Origin: Cladocopium goreaui
Taxonomy: Eukaryota; Sar; Dinophyceae; Suessiales; Symbiodiniaceae
DNA length: 64,000 nucleotides
NCBI GenBank assembly: GCA_947184155.2
Contig: CAMXCT020002078.1
Location: 1-64,000, forward strand
Direction of reading: 5' to 3'
Shown piece by piece: positions 12,457-23,354 of this stretch. The number at the start of each line of letters is the position of its first letter. The first letter of the stretch is position 1. The notes beneath the pieces are model-generated. The model searched no databases and was not told the origin of the DNA. It saw nothing but the letters and a program-made list of their open reading frames with translations. The position numbers and the translations under genes were made by a program.

Positions 12457-13564
12457 ATTTCGATGGTGGAGCCAAATTGGAAGTATTGCTTCGGGGGCGA
12501 TCATTCAAGCCCAAAAACGCAGTTGGTGGTGAGTGCCTTTCAGAGAAACAGACCCTTAGCTGAACATGTGGGAGTTTTCGTGAAATGGTGGTACCCAAAA
12601 ATCATCCAAAATTCAATCAGTTTAATATTGAAAGGTAGGGGTTTGGGAATCCATGTAAAGAATTCAAACCATTTGGCCACCAAGAGTCTGTAATGTATTT
12701 CACCAGTAAAGGTTCTAAATTTAAACCAATCCCAAAATTATACCTAAGGATCGGGTGGAAGAGCAGCATCAGCGATGCTTGGGAAGAAGCTGCTGCCAAA
12801 ATGAGGATTCAGCTCGACTCCTAGGGCTACATGAGACCTTTGCTGTTTCGATTCGCTGTCAATAGCACAGCCTTATATTGGGTTCGTCCAAGCCCTTTGA
12901 GGGTTTGAAATCCGAGTTGAAGGACATGAAAAGCTGGGGAAAAAATGCTCATCGTTCAGGGTCATCAGTGAAGCATAGCTCCAAACGACCTGCCTTCAAC
13001 CTTTGACCTGAAGGATAGACCACAAGTCCATTACTCCTGCCAAACCAAGGAATTTGATGGTGAGTCGTATGTGCATCAATTTGCTGGTCATGTGTATACT
13101 TCGCCTATGCTTTGTGGTAGAACAGCCGGGATCTTCGATCTTGGAAGAGCACCCCCTCTTCGTTTGGCTCTGTCGCCACTTCCGAATATATAAGGCCGCT
13201 TGGGTGGGATTGGGAGTTGTAACCCCCAATATTTGTGAAACCAAAATCAATGTGAGCCTGCTGCAGGCGTTTATATGGATGGGGAGTTATGGAGGATGTA
13301 GAGACTTGGCCTGAAATAGCTTGAAGTTCATCAACATATCAAACTAGCATACGTTAGTGTAAAAGCTTGCACATCAATCCCACAAACTGTGTCCGCAGCA
13401 AAGGTGCAAAACCAACAGTCCTCTATTCAAACTATGATTGGATTGGACAGTTATATTGCCCACTCCCCAAGAAGAAGTTCACCGATTTGGATCTGGATGT
13501 TTCCCGAAAGCAACTTGGCTGCATTTATGAACACCTTGCGAATCATAAGTTTGGGAACATATGA
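12457..13564 (+). pseudogene. Exon-like remnants after gene D
   Basis: Short coding-like stretches in changing frames: 12463-12600 (includes VEPNWKYCFGGDHSS), 12700-12822 (includes GWKSSISDAWEEAAAKM) and 13380-13560 (includes FTDLDLDVSRKQLGC). In-frame stops separate them and I could not join them in phase. They may be further exons of gene D or decayed sequence. Confidence 0.3.
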
Positions 13565-13889
13565 TCAAGCAACACAAATCATAGAAAAAACTGAGGTACT
13601 TTGATTGGCAAGGATTGGTCAGAGTGTGTGGTGGTGCCTCGACTTATAGTGAGCATCCAACTCATATGCCACGATGACATGTCTTTGACATCTAAGGAAA
13701 AGACCTGAAGCAAACACAGCACTATCCACCTGCATTTGGGGAAGCAGTATGCGAGCTATACCTGCAGCAACACGACACGATCTCTAAAGAGGTGTCGGAC
13801 AATGCAGCGAGCCTACGTGCCAACCCACGTCGTGAGATGAAGGACCCAACAGCTTGTTTTCTATCTGTGTGTTTAACTGTGGTAGGTAT

Positions 13890-14079
13890 GGTAAGTATAA
13901 TACATATATATATATAGTAGGTATGTTGATATTTACATAGTATCATATGTACACATGTGAAAAGACTACATATCATATATAGGTGAGTGGTTGGATGGCT
14001 GGGTGGATGAATGGATGGTACGGATGAGTGGATGAGAAGATGAATGGGTGGATATAGGCAAATGGATACATAGATAGGT

Positions 14080-14114
<35 letters not shown>

Positions 14115-14190
14115 TAGATAGATAGACAGATAGATAGATAGAAAGATAGACGTAGAGAGAGAGAGAGAGAGATATATATATATATTATGT
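13890..14190. repeat. Mixed AT, GATA and GAGA microsatellites
   Basis: ATATAT around 13905, GATG/GGAT-type repeats at 13980-14060, then GAGA, CAGA and GATA runs to a short AT tract at 14172-14185. No gene seen. Confidence 0.9.
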
Positions 14191-14214
14191 ATGCTGTCGG
14201 CTTGTGGTTTTGTC

Positions 14215-14397
14215 TTTGTCACCTTTGTCGCCTTTGTCGGCCTTGTCGGATTTGTCGGTTTTGTCGGCTTTGGTTTGTCTTTGTCGGCTTTGTCGGTTTG
14301 TCGGTTTGTCGGCTTTGTCGGCTTTGTCGGCTTTGTCGGCTTTGTCGGCTTTGTCGGCTTTGTCGGCTTTGTCGGCTCTTGGCTTTGTCGGGCTTGC
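14215..14397 (+). repeat. 9-bp repeat, TTTGTCGGC
   Basis: Tandem TTTGTCGGC with a few variants; the cleanest part is nine units at 14310-14375. Open in several frames because the period is nine. The complementary motif follows at 14605-14665. Confidence 0.93.
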
Positions 14398-14604
14398 GGG
14401 TGGCAACAGCTGCGCATGCAGGACCCTGGGTTTGTGAAGCATGCCCAGCTGCGGCAAGTCATTTGCAGTTTGCAGTCTTGACTCCTGAAAGGAGCCTGTG
14501 CTAGCTAGCTTGCATGGGAGGAGACCAGACCAACTAGTATAATTTCCTGGGCAATCTCACCTTTCAGCTCATTTTTGTGTTTTTTCCAAAAATTTCTCAA
14601 AAGG

Positions 14605-14665
14605 GGGAAACCCGACAAACCGACAAAAAACCGACAAAACCCCGACAAAAACCGACAATTTTGTT
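14605..14665 (-). repeat. Inverted counterpart of the TTTGTCGG repeat
   Basis: Five to six copies of CCGACAAAA, the reverse complement of the core of the array at 14215-14397. It lies 210 bp downstream in the opposite orientation, so the two could pair as a stem. Confidence 0.75.
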
Positions 14666-14954
14666 GGGTTTGGGGAGCCTCTCAGAAAGCTGGGAAATTT
14701 GTGAAAAAATTCATAGAAATTAAAACAGTCCAACCGACTTCTGGGAAACCAATTGCACCACAAGAAGGATTTGCACAGTGCTGGGCAAAAAAATGGCAAA
14801 GTTGCTGTCTTTTCTTTATCTATAGTGATCAACTTTCCAATTGAAAGAGACTTTACATATCCTTCAGACCCTTTTGCAAACATCAGTGCAGAATTGCTGA
14901 TCTCTCTGCACCTTGGCTCAATTAAGGGTGGCTGCAGGCTGAAACACTGTTCAT

Positions 14955-17900
14955 ATGGTTCTTCGCCGGTGCAGACAAAAGACACCGGCCAGTGAGGCAA
15001 ACATGCCTAGCAAGAGTCCTAATGGGGCTAAGTTGAGGAAAGCCAATGACAAAGTGAAAGGAAAAGACAAAGGAAAGGACAAAGGGAAACATTCAAAGGC
15101 GATTCCGGTTGAGGTGACACCTGTGAGCAAGACAATTTTGAAGACACCCTCTAGAAGTGGTACACCACCTGTGAAGCCCAAGAAGTTGACTTTCGCACCC
15201 AAAGACACTGTGCACATCATCACTCCAGAAAGCGAACAGCACACTGAGAAGAAAGAGGTTGCCAAGGAACAGTCTATGAGTGATGACCAGGCCAGCAAGA
15301 TCTTGGCTTCTATGAATACTGCAGCTACTTCTTCGGCACCATCAGACAGCGAGACATCAGCAACTTCAGCATGCGAAGACGACAGCAGTTCAGGGAGTTC
15401 AGAGACCGGAGAGGGGGAAGAAGATGACAAGTCCAGTCTGGGCTCCGACGAAGAAGATGAAAAGGAAGACGGTGAAGAAGCAACAGAATGCGATGAAAGT
15501 GACAAGGAAGATACAGAGGAAGAAGTAGAAGCAGAATCAGAAGAAGAGCAGACAGAAGCATAGAGAAGACAGGCCAAGATAAGACTCAGAGAGAGAAATG
15601 AAGAAGCGGAGCAGCTGGAAGCAAGAAGGATAGCAGCACGAAAAGAGATAAAGACAGAGAAAAAACGAAAGAGAGTTAAGAAGAACTAGAACAGAAGATT
15701 AGAAAGAGACTAGAACGAGAGAGATAGACTGAAGAAAAAGAAGAAACAGGTAGTAATCAGGACAAGACAAGAAGAGAAGAAGATATAGAGAAGAAAATGA
15801 AGAAGAAGATAAGAAAGAAAGAGAACCAGTACCGAGAGAATCTAAGGAGAAAAAGAGATAGAATGAGAAGCAAAGAAAAGAAAGAAGAAAAGATAGATAG
15901 AGAAGAAGAAGAGAAAGACAGAGAGAAAAGAAGAAGAGAGAAGAGATAGAAGAAGAAAGAGAAGAAGAAGAGAAGAAGAAAAAGAGAAGAAGAAGATACA
16001 GAGGAAGAAGTAGAAGCAGAATCAGAAAAGGAAAGCAACTCTGAGCAAGGGGCAGAGGAGGAGGAGCAGAGCAGTTCCTCTGTGGATTCCAGCGACACTG
16101 AGGAAAAGAAGGCTGCAGGCAACAAGAATGAAAAGAAACCCCAGGCAGTTGAGAAGCCGACCAAAGGCAAGAATGGTACAGAGGTGCCTTGCCTTCAACA
16201 TACAACCATGTCCATTCGCTTTTTTATACCTCTGCGTCCTTCATATTCTGTACAATGTCAACATCATCATCGCAATGTTTCAATACCCATATGTCCTTTA
16301 TGTGTTTCGATTTTTTCCCAAACCTGTGCCCAGGAGAAGACGGTGGCAGCTAAGACCAGCGAACAGCAAGAGTGCAGGAGACCAAAGAAGGTTGCAAAGG
16401 CAGAAGAGCCAGTTACAACTGCAAAGAAAGAGAAGAAGAGCAGCAAGGCTGAGGCAAGCAAAGACAAGAAAGCGAAGAAGGATCATGAGGCCATCACCAA
16501 AGACACAAGCGAGGAAAAAGATCAGGTGGACAAGAAGGACAACAAGGATAGCAAGGACAGCGACAAGAAGGACAAGAAAGACAGAAAGGACAAGAAGGAC
16601 AAGAAGGACAAGAAAGACAGAAAGGACAAGAAGGACAAGAAGGATAAGAAAGAGAAGGCCCATGAAGGTGACAGTGAGAAGGTAGAGACAGAGAAGACAA
16701 ATAAACATGTGGGCAAAGAGAAGAAAGCAAATGAGGAAGGTGCAGGTGCAGCAAACGAGAACGGGAAGCGAGAACGGGAAGCAACACCCACGGCCGAAGA
16801 TGAGACTACGAACAAGAAGCTGAAAGAGGCAGAGGAGAACATGTTGATCAACTCCAGTACACACAATGCAGAGTACAGCGCTTTCAGGAGGTGGATCAAG
16901 AACGGGAAGAGGTTTCCTTCGATCTTGGGAACACGCCTTCAGACAGAAGAAGGGCGAGCAAGCCTCTTTCGGGATTGGGTCCTACAGAAAGGTTGCGTAG
17001 AAGACATCATAGCCAAGCACAAACATGAGATGGAGGAGGCTCAGAAGTCAGAAGTGAAGTATGGATTCAGGAGTGAGAAATGGCTCAAGGACACCCACGG
17101 AGAACAGAAGGCACTGAAGATTTTGAACAAGAAGAAATCCCAAGGTCTCTACATCACGGACCCAGAAGACGAAGATGACAGTTTGTACTTTGTACTTGTG
17201 TCCTTGGACATTAGCAATGTGAACCAGTTGAAAAAGGTCACAAGCTTGGAGTGCTCAGGCCAAGTCACTGACGAAATGCTGAAGTCCTTTACGGAACAAG
17301 GAGGCATCTTGGATCCTAAAGCAACTTTGAAGCTTGGAGATGCATCTTCAGCTGGTGCTGTATCCAAAGCCCTCGCTTTCATGGACATGGGACAAGAGGC
17401 CGGACAAAAGAAGAAAGAAAAAAAGGCAAAGAATACTGAGAAGGAAACTGCTGGCAATGCAACAGAGGCCTGGGTATTCAAAACAATCATTGTGACCACA
17501 GCAGCAAAAAAAGGTCTTGACCACATAAAGGATCATAAAGGTGCTATACCGGACAAACGACTGACCCTAAATATTTCCTTGGTTAGGTTGTAGTCTATGG
17601 GGCTGTCTGCATTCCATCTTTCACCCATTATCCCCCTGCAGGTTCAACCAGCATCTCCAAAAGACAAAGCGGAGGCATTGATGCACAAAGTGCTGAAAGA
17701 TGCCAACACTTGCAGGCTCGATCGGCCAAAACTGTTACTGTACAAGGTCATGCATGGTTTGGTTACCTCGTTTGTCGTGATTGGGTTTTGAAAGCCCTTG
17801 CAGGGACAACGCGTTCAAACTTAAACCGCTTGAGATGAGCAACCAGCTGATCGACTACCTGAAAGCCTTGGAGACGAAGTTGCAAGGAGCAGCACGCCAG

Positions 17901-18268
17901 ATCCAGGAGTTAGTGAACAAGGGCAAGAACAAGTGGAAACACTACAAGGACATCACAGAACAGGTTGGGCTACTGGGAAAATGAGGTTAAGTTTCCACAT
18001 TTTTCATGTTTCAACTCCTTTGCCAAAGACACTGTCTTTGTTTTGTATCTGTCCTGTTTGCTGTCTGCTTGCTCTTCAGGTCTCTAAGCTTACCGACATG
18101 GCCAAAGAAAAAGTTGAACTTGCCAAAGCTTTGCTCAGGGCAGCAGAGAATGCAAAGAAGCCGAGAGCAAAAGCAAAGGCGGCAGCGAAGAGCGGAGAGG
18201 AGGCAAAGATCGAAACGGGTGGAGAGAACAAGGCAAAGAAGAAGAAGACTACCAAAAAGGATGACTGA
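14955..18268 (+). CDS. Lysine/aspartate-rich protein, six-exon gene
   Basis: Start is ATG 14955 or 15003, since an in-frame TGA lies at 14940. Exons: 14955 to about 15519; about 16005-16183; 16334-17467 (378 codons); 17642 to about 17751; 17804-17963; 18080-18268 (stop TGA 18266). Introns after exons 2 and 5 have GT donors, the one after exon 3 fits only a GC donor (ACAGAG before GCCTGG), and exon 4 to 5 also needs a GC donor for phase. Acceptors after exon 2 are AG|G. Intron 2 is 150 bp, a multiple of three without stops, so retention would keep the frame. The protein has an acidic serine/glutamate region, then a long KKDKKD-type tract, a folded-looking segment (about 16840-17400, includes RRWIKNGKRFPSILG and KYGFRSEKWLKD) and a basic alanine/lysine tail. 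The family looks dinoflagellate-specific from memory; function unknown, nuclear location inferred. Confidence 0.75.
15543..15991 (+). repeat. Polypurine tract within intron 1 of the lysine-rich gene
   Basis: About 450 bp of nearly pure A/G on the plus strand, made of GAA, AGA and GAGA words. It is bounded by an exact 36-bp direct repeat (15507-15542 and 15992-16027). Reading frames on the two sides differ by the 485-bp offset (two modulo three), so this stretch must be spliced or otherwise skipped. Confidence 0.85.
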
Positions 18269-18803
18269 GTATAAAGCAGTGGTATCAGCATGACTTCCGG
18301 TCGTTTGCTTTTGCAGCCACAACGGCTAGACCTTCTGGTTGCATAGTGCGCTGGCATGGTGCTGTGGATGTTTTGTTTAAGTCGGCTCACCAATTTATGT
18401 TTGAAATAGTTTTTCCCCTTAGTTGCTGTAGAGTGTCTGAAAAAAACATGTTTTGTGTGTGGGTGTGCTATGCAAAGTTCGGCAGCCATGAGGTCTCAAT
18501 AGGGGCATGTGCAGTGTGAAAACATACTGCCGTTCTTGGTTCTTGGTGGGATGCACTGCATCCATCTATCCATATCTCCATTTGATGTGATCAGAGCTGA
18601 GCAGCCATTCGGAGCTGTCAAAAAAGGATTAAACTGTGTTCATCGGCTTTGATGTCGTCACAAGAAATCCCTAACATGTATCACCAGCTGTGCATGACAT
18701 CACATGCCAAAAAGTGCTGGTGGATAAATGAAAGCATCTGTTAATTACCCAGGTATATGAACCTATGTGTTTATCTTATTTAGCTATCCAATCTCCCACG
18801 CAG

Positions 18804-21800
18804 GTTGGAGCGATCCCGCAGCCGGGGGTGTCCTGCATATCGATCTCGTCGCAGTAGAGCTTTGGATCCAGGCACCTTGGAGGTGAGCAACAGCAAGTTT
18901 TTCTCTGCCCCTAAAGTAGGTAAACTAGGAAATCCCACAAATCACGGGTAGTTCTATACCTTTTGTGTTTGGGTTTTGGAACCTCTCAGGTATTGAGGTG
19001 GTGTCCAATGGGTCCTATACTGCTAGACGGTTGCTTGAAAAACTCTGCACAGGGGAGCGGGGCTCAAAAAACATGTGAGTTTCATTTTCAAACAGTTCCC
19101 CAAACAGTTTCAAATCCATACCCATCAGATATTGTTTATGGACATCGTGTGTGTTTAAATATAAGCTGAGTTGTTTTTGTGCATATAACCATGCATAAGT
19201 AACTATGACTAAATATATATATAGAGCTATATAGATAGATAGATATTCAGATAGTCAGATAGATAGATAGTATACATCTGAACCCTGCCAGAAGACTACA
19301 GCAGCGGAGATGTGTGCTGATGCAGATGGATTGCTGAAAGATGGCACACAGTGCAATCTAGCGGAACTGATGTGTTCTTGGAGTGGTCATGGCCATGAAG
19401 AACGTTCATTTGAGAGGCCTTCAAGGGAAAACCAAACTCACTATTCTTTATGTTGGTTATTCTTGCCTTGTCCCCAGTGACTCATCCCACTGGTTATTTC
19501 ACCCTGTGTTCAATTGGAGTCCCCGAAATGGTTTCTTAACCCCATAGCCAAAACAATGTTATGGTGACCTGCTCAGGTGGTATGCCAAACATGGTCGGCT
19601 TCCTCTTGGAGAGATTCAAGTACCATACCTATTTGAAGATGAGATGGACCCAGCAAAACTCGTAGTTCGAAACAGTCCAGTTCCTGTTCTGTGGCCATGG
19701 GATTTACTGCATTGGCGATGTGAACTTGGGAATCTACATGGTTGGATTACAAACAAACCCCAGAAGGCCAACTTCAAATGCGAAGCTTCTTGGACTATGA
19801 ACAGGTACAGTTTAGGACACCCAGTTTCAATCACTGAGGGCCCCAGCGGGATGTAAATCAATGCAAACGTTATACTGTGGGCGGTCTTGAGCCTGCTTAG
19901 AAGAAATGGTTCAGAAGCAGCACGTCTGCAAACGTGCTGCGTCTAAACCATTTTTCCAAGTTGGCCCAAGACCGCCCACATTTAAGGTCATAAGGAGCAC
20001 CTGGGTGCCAGTGGCTTCAACCCCTTGATCTGTGAATTGACAATGGGATATGTGGGTTTCTTACCAATGGGTTATTTGGATATGTTCTTATCAGCAGGGG
20101 ATCTATCCATGCATGGGATAAAAAAAACAGACTTGCATATTTAATGCGATGTGGCGTACATCAAATGGATATCTATGGTCCAATTCCTTCAAAGAAAAAC
20201 CATGGAATCAACTTTACAATTAGAGATCAATGACTTAAATCGCGCAACGGGAATCAATCAGGTTTCTCAATGGGGTCATGGGTATAAATCGATCAGTGGG
20301 AAATCAATGGGATAGATAAACCTTAGATTCTTTTAGAAGGAAATTAATGGGATATATCCCGGATAATCTTTCAGTGATGTTCAGTGGGAACCCAATGGGA
20401 ACCCAATGGGATAAATCTTTCACTGGGATCAATGGGAACCATCTCTATGGGATACCAGTAGGATAAATAACAATGGGATATATGGATATCACTGGATAAA
20501 TTTCCATTGGAATATCGGAGTGAACAATAATATGGATACACAGTTTAAATGGGATTTGGAAGGGATATGGCTTACCAATGGAATGCCGATGGGAGGTAAA
20601 ACTTTCAAACGATGTTTGCTTAGGAGATTTCAGTGGGATACAACAGCAAAAACCATGTGCCTTTGTGGCACCCTGTTTCCATACAAATCCGTTTGCATTT
20701 TGTCACTTTGGAATTTAAAAAATGCCACACCAGCTACATGTAAACTGGTCCCTACCATTGCTTCCAAGGAGTATTGGAGCCACATGGATGGAGAAGAGTT
20801 TTTCCACCAACTCAACATTGCAGAGCCGTCCCATACCATACCAATCGTGTGGCATGCTGATGGTGTGAAAATCTTTCGAAATCAAAAGGCCTGGGTCTAC
20901 AGCTATTCATCCATGGTGAAGAAATCCGAGCTAGCCATTAGCAATAAGATGGTGTTTTGCATCCTGAAAGATTCTGCCATGTCGAAGCCTCAAACCCATG
21001 ATGCAATTGGGAAAATCATTGGATATGTGATGAAGGTTCTGCAAACTGGTCGGTACCCTACAGCTGACTACTTGGGGAATCCATTTCCAACTACGTCCAT
21101 TGAGTTCAGTCGGGCTGGACATCCATTTGCGTACTCGGCGCTTGGCAGACCATGGATGGGTGCATTTTGCGCATGGAAGGGGGATCTGGAGGCACGAGTG
21201 CAAATCCACAAGCTGGTTCGGAACTATATGTCCAATGCTATTTGCGAGCATTGTGCAGCTAGCAGGCAAATTTCCTTTGGCGACTTTTCACAAAATGCAG
21301 CCTGGAGAGAAAGCAGATTTACCCATGCACAGTTCATGATCCTGACACCTCCAGAAAGGTACAGTTCATGGCTCAACGTTCCTGGCTGGACCAAAGATCG
21401 CAACCTTGATGTCTTCTGTTTGCAAATAGGACCCGGTTTCAGCTACTTGAGTTTTGCTGGTGCTGGCTGGCAATTTTTAATTTGTTTTGCGCTTTTTACA
21501 AGTAAATCCAGTTTTTGGTTTGGCTGCTATGCCACGCGTGGCTTAGGACCTCTTGCACACACTTCACCAAGGGGTAGCTTGCTGTGCAATTGCTGGCGCA
21601 GTGATAGCTAGCATTCTTCTACATCATCCCCAGTGCACGCTGGAAGGGCTGGACCAGCATCTTTTGAGGGCCTATCGCCATTACCGAAGATGGTGCAAAC
21701 AAAATCAAGTGGCTGGCAGCTGCCTAAGGTTCACTCGAGCCAGGTTCAACAAGGAGAAGTGGTCTTCACTGCCTGATCTTTCAACCCAGTACAAGGCAAG

Positions 21801-22453
21801 TACTGTAAAGTACATGCAGTTTTGGTTGCATTCGTACTTGATGGACAACCGTGTTGCTGGCGATGAAGATTTGGTTTGCATGAGCTACTCGCTGGCGAGT
21901 TTCCAATATATGTTGGACACGCGTGGGCCATGGATGTCCCTTCCCGACAGGAGAAGGACTGCGGACTATGGCAATAGGTTTTTACTTTTCTACCAGAGAC
22001 TCGCAGGTCAAAACCGTGGGCACAGACGAAATTTCAAAATCATTCCCAAGTGCCATTACTTCTGCCACATGATTGAATACATCGCCACCACAGGGCGCAA
22101 TGTGAGGTACCTAGTCTACGCTTTATAGTGTTTTCTTAAAAACCTCATAGTCAAACTCGGGGGGTAGAAAGTTAACCAGCTTACGTGACCAGTTATATCT
22201 GGAGTATACCCCTTTGAATTTGAATATGGTTTTCGTATACTTTTGGGGATGCATATCCAAATGAAGGTTCTGTTTGTTTGGACGCTATTCTGAAGCCACA
22301 AGGTATGAACACTGCTACCCAGATGAATCTTTGATGGGAGACATCGCCCGGGTTGCTTCACGATGTCATGCTTCAACCCTGGAAAAAACATGTATGCACC
22401 GATACAGGTGTTTTGTCGACTTCTTCTTGGCCCCTGAGGCCCCTGACCCTTAA
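18804..22453 (+). CDS. Multi-exon gene with Tnp2/Plavaka-like layout (transposase-derived?)
   Basis: The last four exons join exactly: 19548-19804, 20624-21410, 21547-22106 and 22303-22453 (stop TAA 22451), with phases 2, 0 and 2 matching at the three junctions. Donors are GTACAG, GTCTTC and GTACCT; acceptors are all AG|G. Landmarks in order: LLRWYAKHGRLPLGE, WPWDLLHWRCELG, HADGVKIFRNQKAW, a CEHC zinc-type pair, WLNVPGWTKDRN, DLLHTLHQGVA, IPKCHYFCHM, CYPDESLMGDIARVAS. The order of an HxDG motif, a VPG motif and a D-(x)2-H motif near GV resembles Tnp2/Plavaka transposases, but this is by-eye similarity, and this family is, as I recall, widely expanded in dinoflagellates. Upstream exon candidates are 18804-18882 (Arg/Ser-rich), 18990-19074 (donor GTGAGT) and 19289-19425; these are not all phase-matched. 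It lies 0.5 kb after the lysine-rich gene on the same strand. Confidence 0.7.
19876..19980. repeat. 105-bp imperfect palindrome in an intron
   Basis: TGTGGGCGGTCTTG at the left pairs with CAAGACCGCCCACA at the right. Inner arms AAATGGTT...AGCAGCACGT and ACGTGCTGC...AACCATTT also pair, leaving a six-base loop. It lies in the 819-bp intron 19805-20623. It could be a foldback element or a hairpin RNA precursor. Confidence 0.8.
20033..20525. repeat. Degenerate ATGGGATA repeat
   Basis: The right part of the same intron is filled with variants of AATGGGATA and ATATGG. It carries no support as exon although one frame is open near its end. Confidence 0.7.
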
Positions 22454-22955
22454 AGGGCAGATTGCACGAGAGTGGCCGGTGAACTTGGGAAAAATCAGGC
22501 TGCAGTTTCGCTGGCAGATCTGGCGACACTAACGACCACCATTTTTTTTTTGATTGGCCCACATGTTAGGGCACCCAAACCCATATGTGCTACACGTAGC
22601 TGGCAACCTTTGGTTTTACATGGTTTTACAGTTTGATCTTTTCAGTTGTGCCAATTGCCCCATCGGCAATAATAAGCGAAACATTATTAACGTGTTCTTG
22701 TCCTACATGATGGTCATAACATATAAGATATAGGAGTTTACCCCGGCACACAGATGTATACATATTTACATGTATGTATGCATGCATGTAGGTATGCAGG
22801 TATGTAGGTATATATGTAACTATGTATGTGTACGTATGAATATATAAATCTTTAAAAAATATATACATTATATATTTATATATATATATATATGTATATC
22901 CATACTGTACATACTTAAAACGTATATTTGCCCACCTATGTATATATCTATTCTG
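22454..22955. other. Spacer with AT microsatellites
   Basis: No gene seen. TATG/CATG-type repeats occupy about 22755-22850 and (AT)n about 22870-22900. Confidence 0.6.
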
Positions 22956-22993
22956 CAAGAACCCTTCCCTGGCGCACCATGGAAGGGTTCTTG
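22956..22993. other. Perfect 13-bp hairpin
   Basis: CAAGAACCCTTCC (22956-22968) and its exact reverse complement GGAAGGGTTCTTG (22981-22993) around a 12-base loop. No T run follows, so it is not an ordinary Pol III terminator. Role unknown. Confidence 0.7.
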
Positions 22994-23200
22994 TGTGGCT
23001 CAAGCGTAAAACCAGAGGTCTTGAAAGACTTTTTTCAGAATCTTAGCGCTGGACAGTGCATGTTTGAGGTGCACTAAGTCTTTCATCTTGGCATAGCAAA
23101 GTATGGTTTTTGAGCACAAAGTCAAAGTTGTCATTTTGGCAACTTTTGTTGTTTTGTTGGTCAAATGCCTCAAAACGGCAACTTCTGGGCACTCCAGGCT

Positions 23201-23352
23201 CTTTCGCACGAAATGAGGGTCGATCGGCAAAAACTGAGGTAAAATTGCGTTTTTTCGTGTGCTGGAGCAACCCTTTCGCACGAAATGAGGGTCGATCGGC
23301 AAAAACTGAAGTAAAATTACGATTTATCGTGTGCTGGAGTAATCCTTTCGCA
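23201..23352 (+). repeat. 72-bp repeat, second locus (two copies)
   Basis: The same unit as at 6286-6648, with copies starting near 23200 and 23272 and a third breaking off after CCTTTCGCA. The left flank GGCAACTTCTGGGCACTCCAG is related to the right flank of the first array but inverted. Confidence 0.92.
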
Positions 23353-23354
23353 GG

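Noticed and set aside
15699-16899. Long minus-strand frames opposite the lysine-rich gene (Ser/Leu/Phe-rich)
   Set aside because: They are the complement of GAA/AAG-rich coding and polypurine sequence; phase-matched introns support the plus strand.
22990-23010. Spliced-leader relic (GGCTCAAG)
   Set aside because: Only eight bases match the end of the dinoflagellate spliced leader and there is no retrogene next to it.
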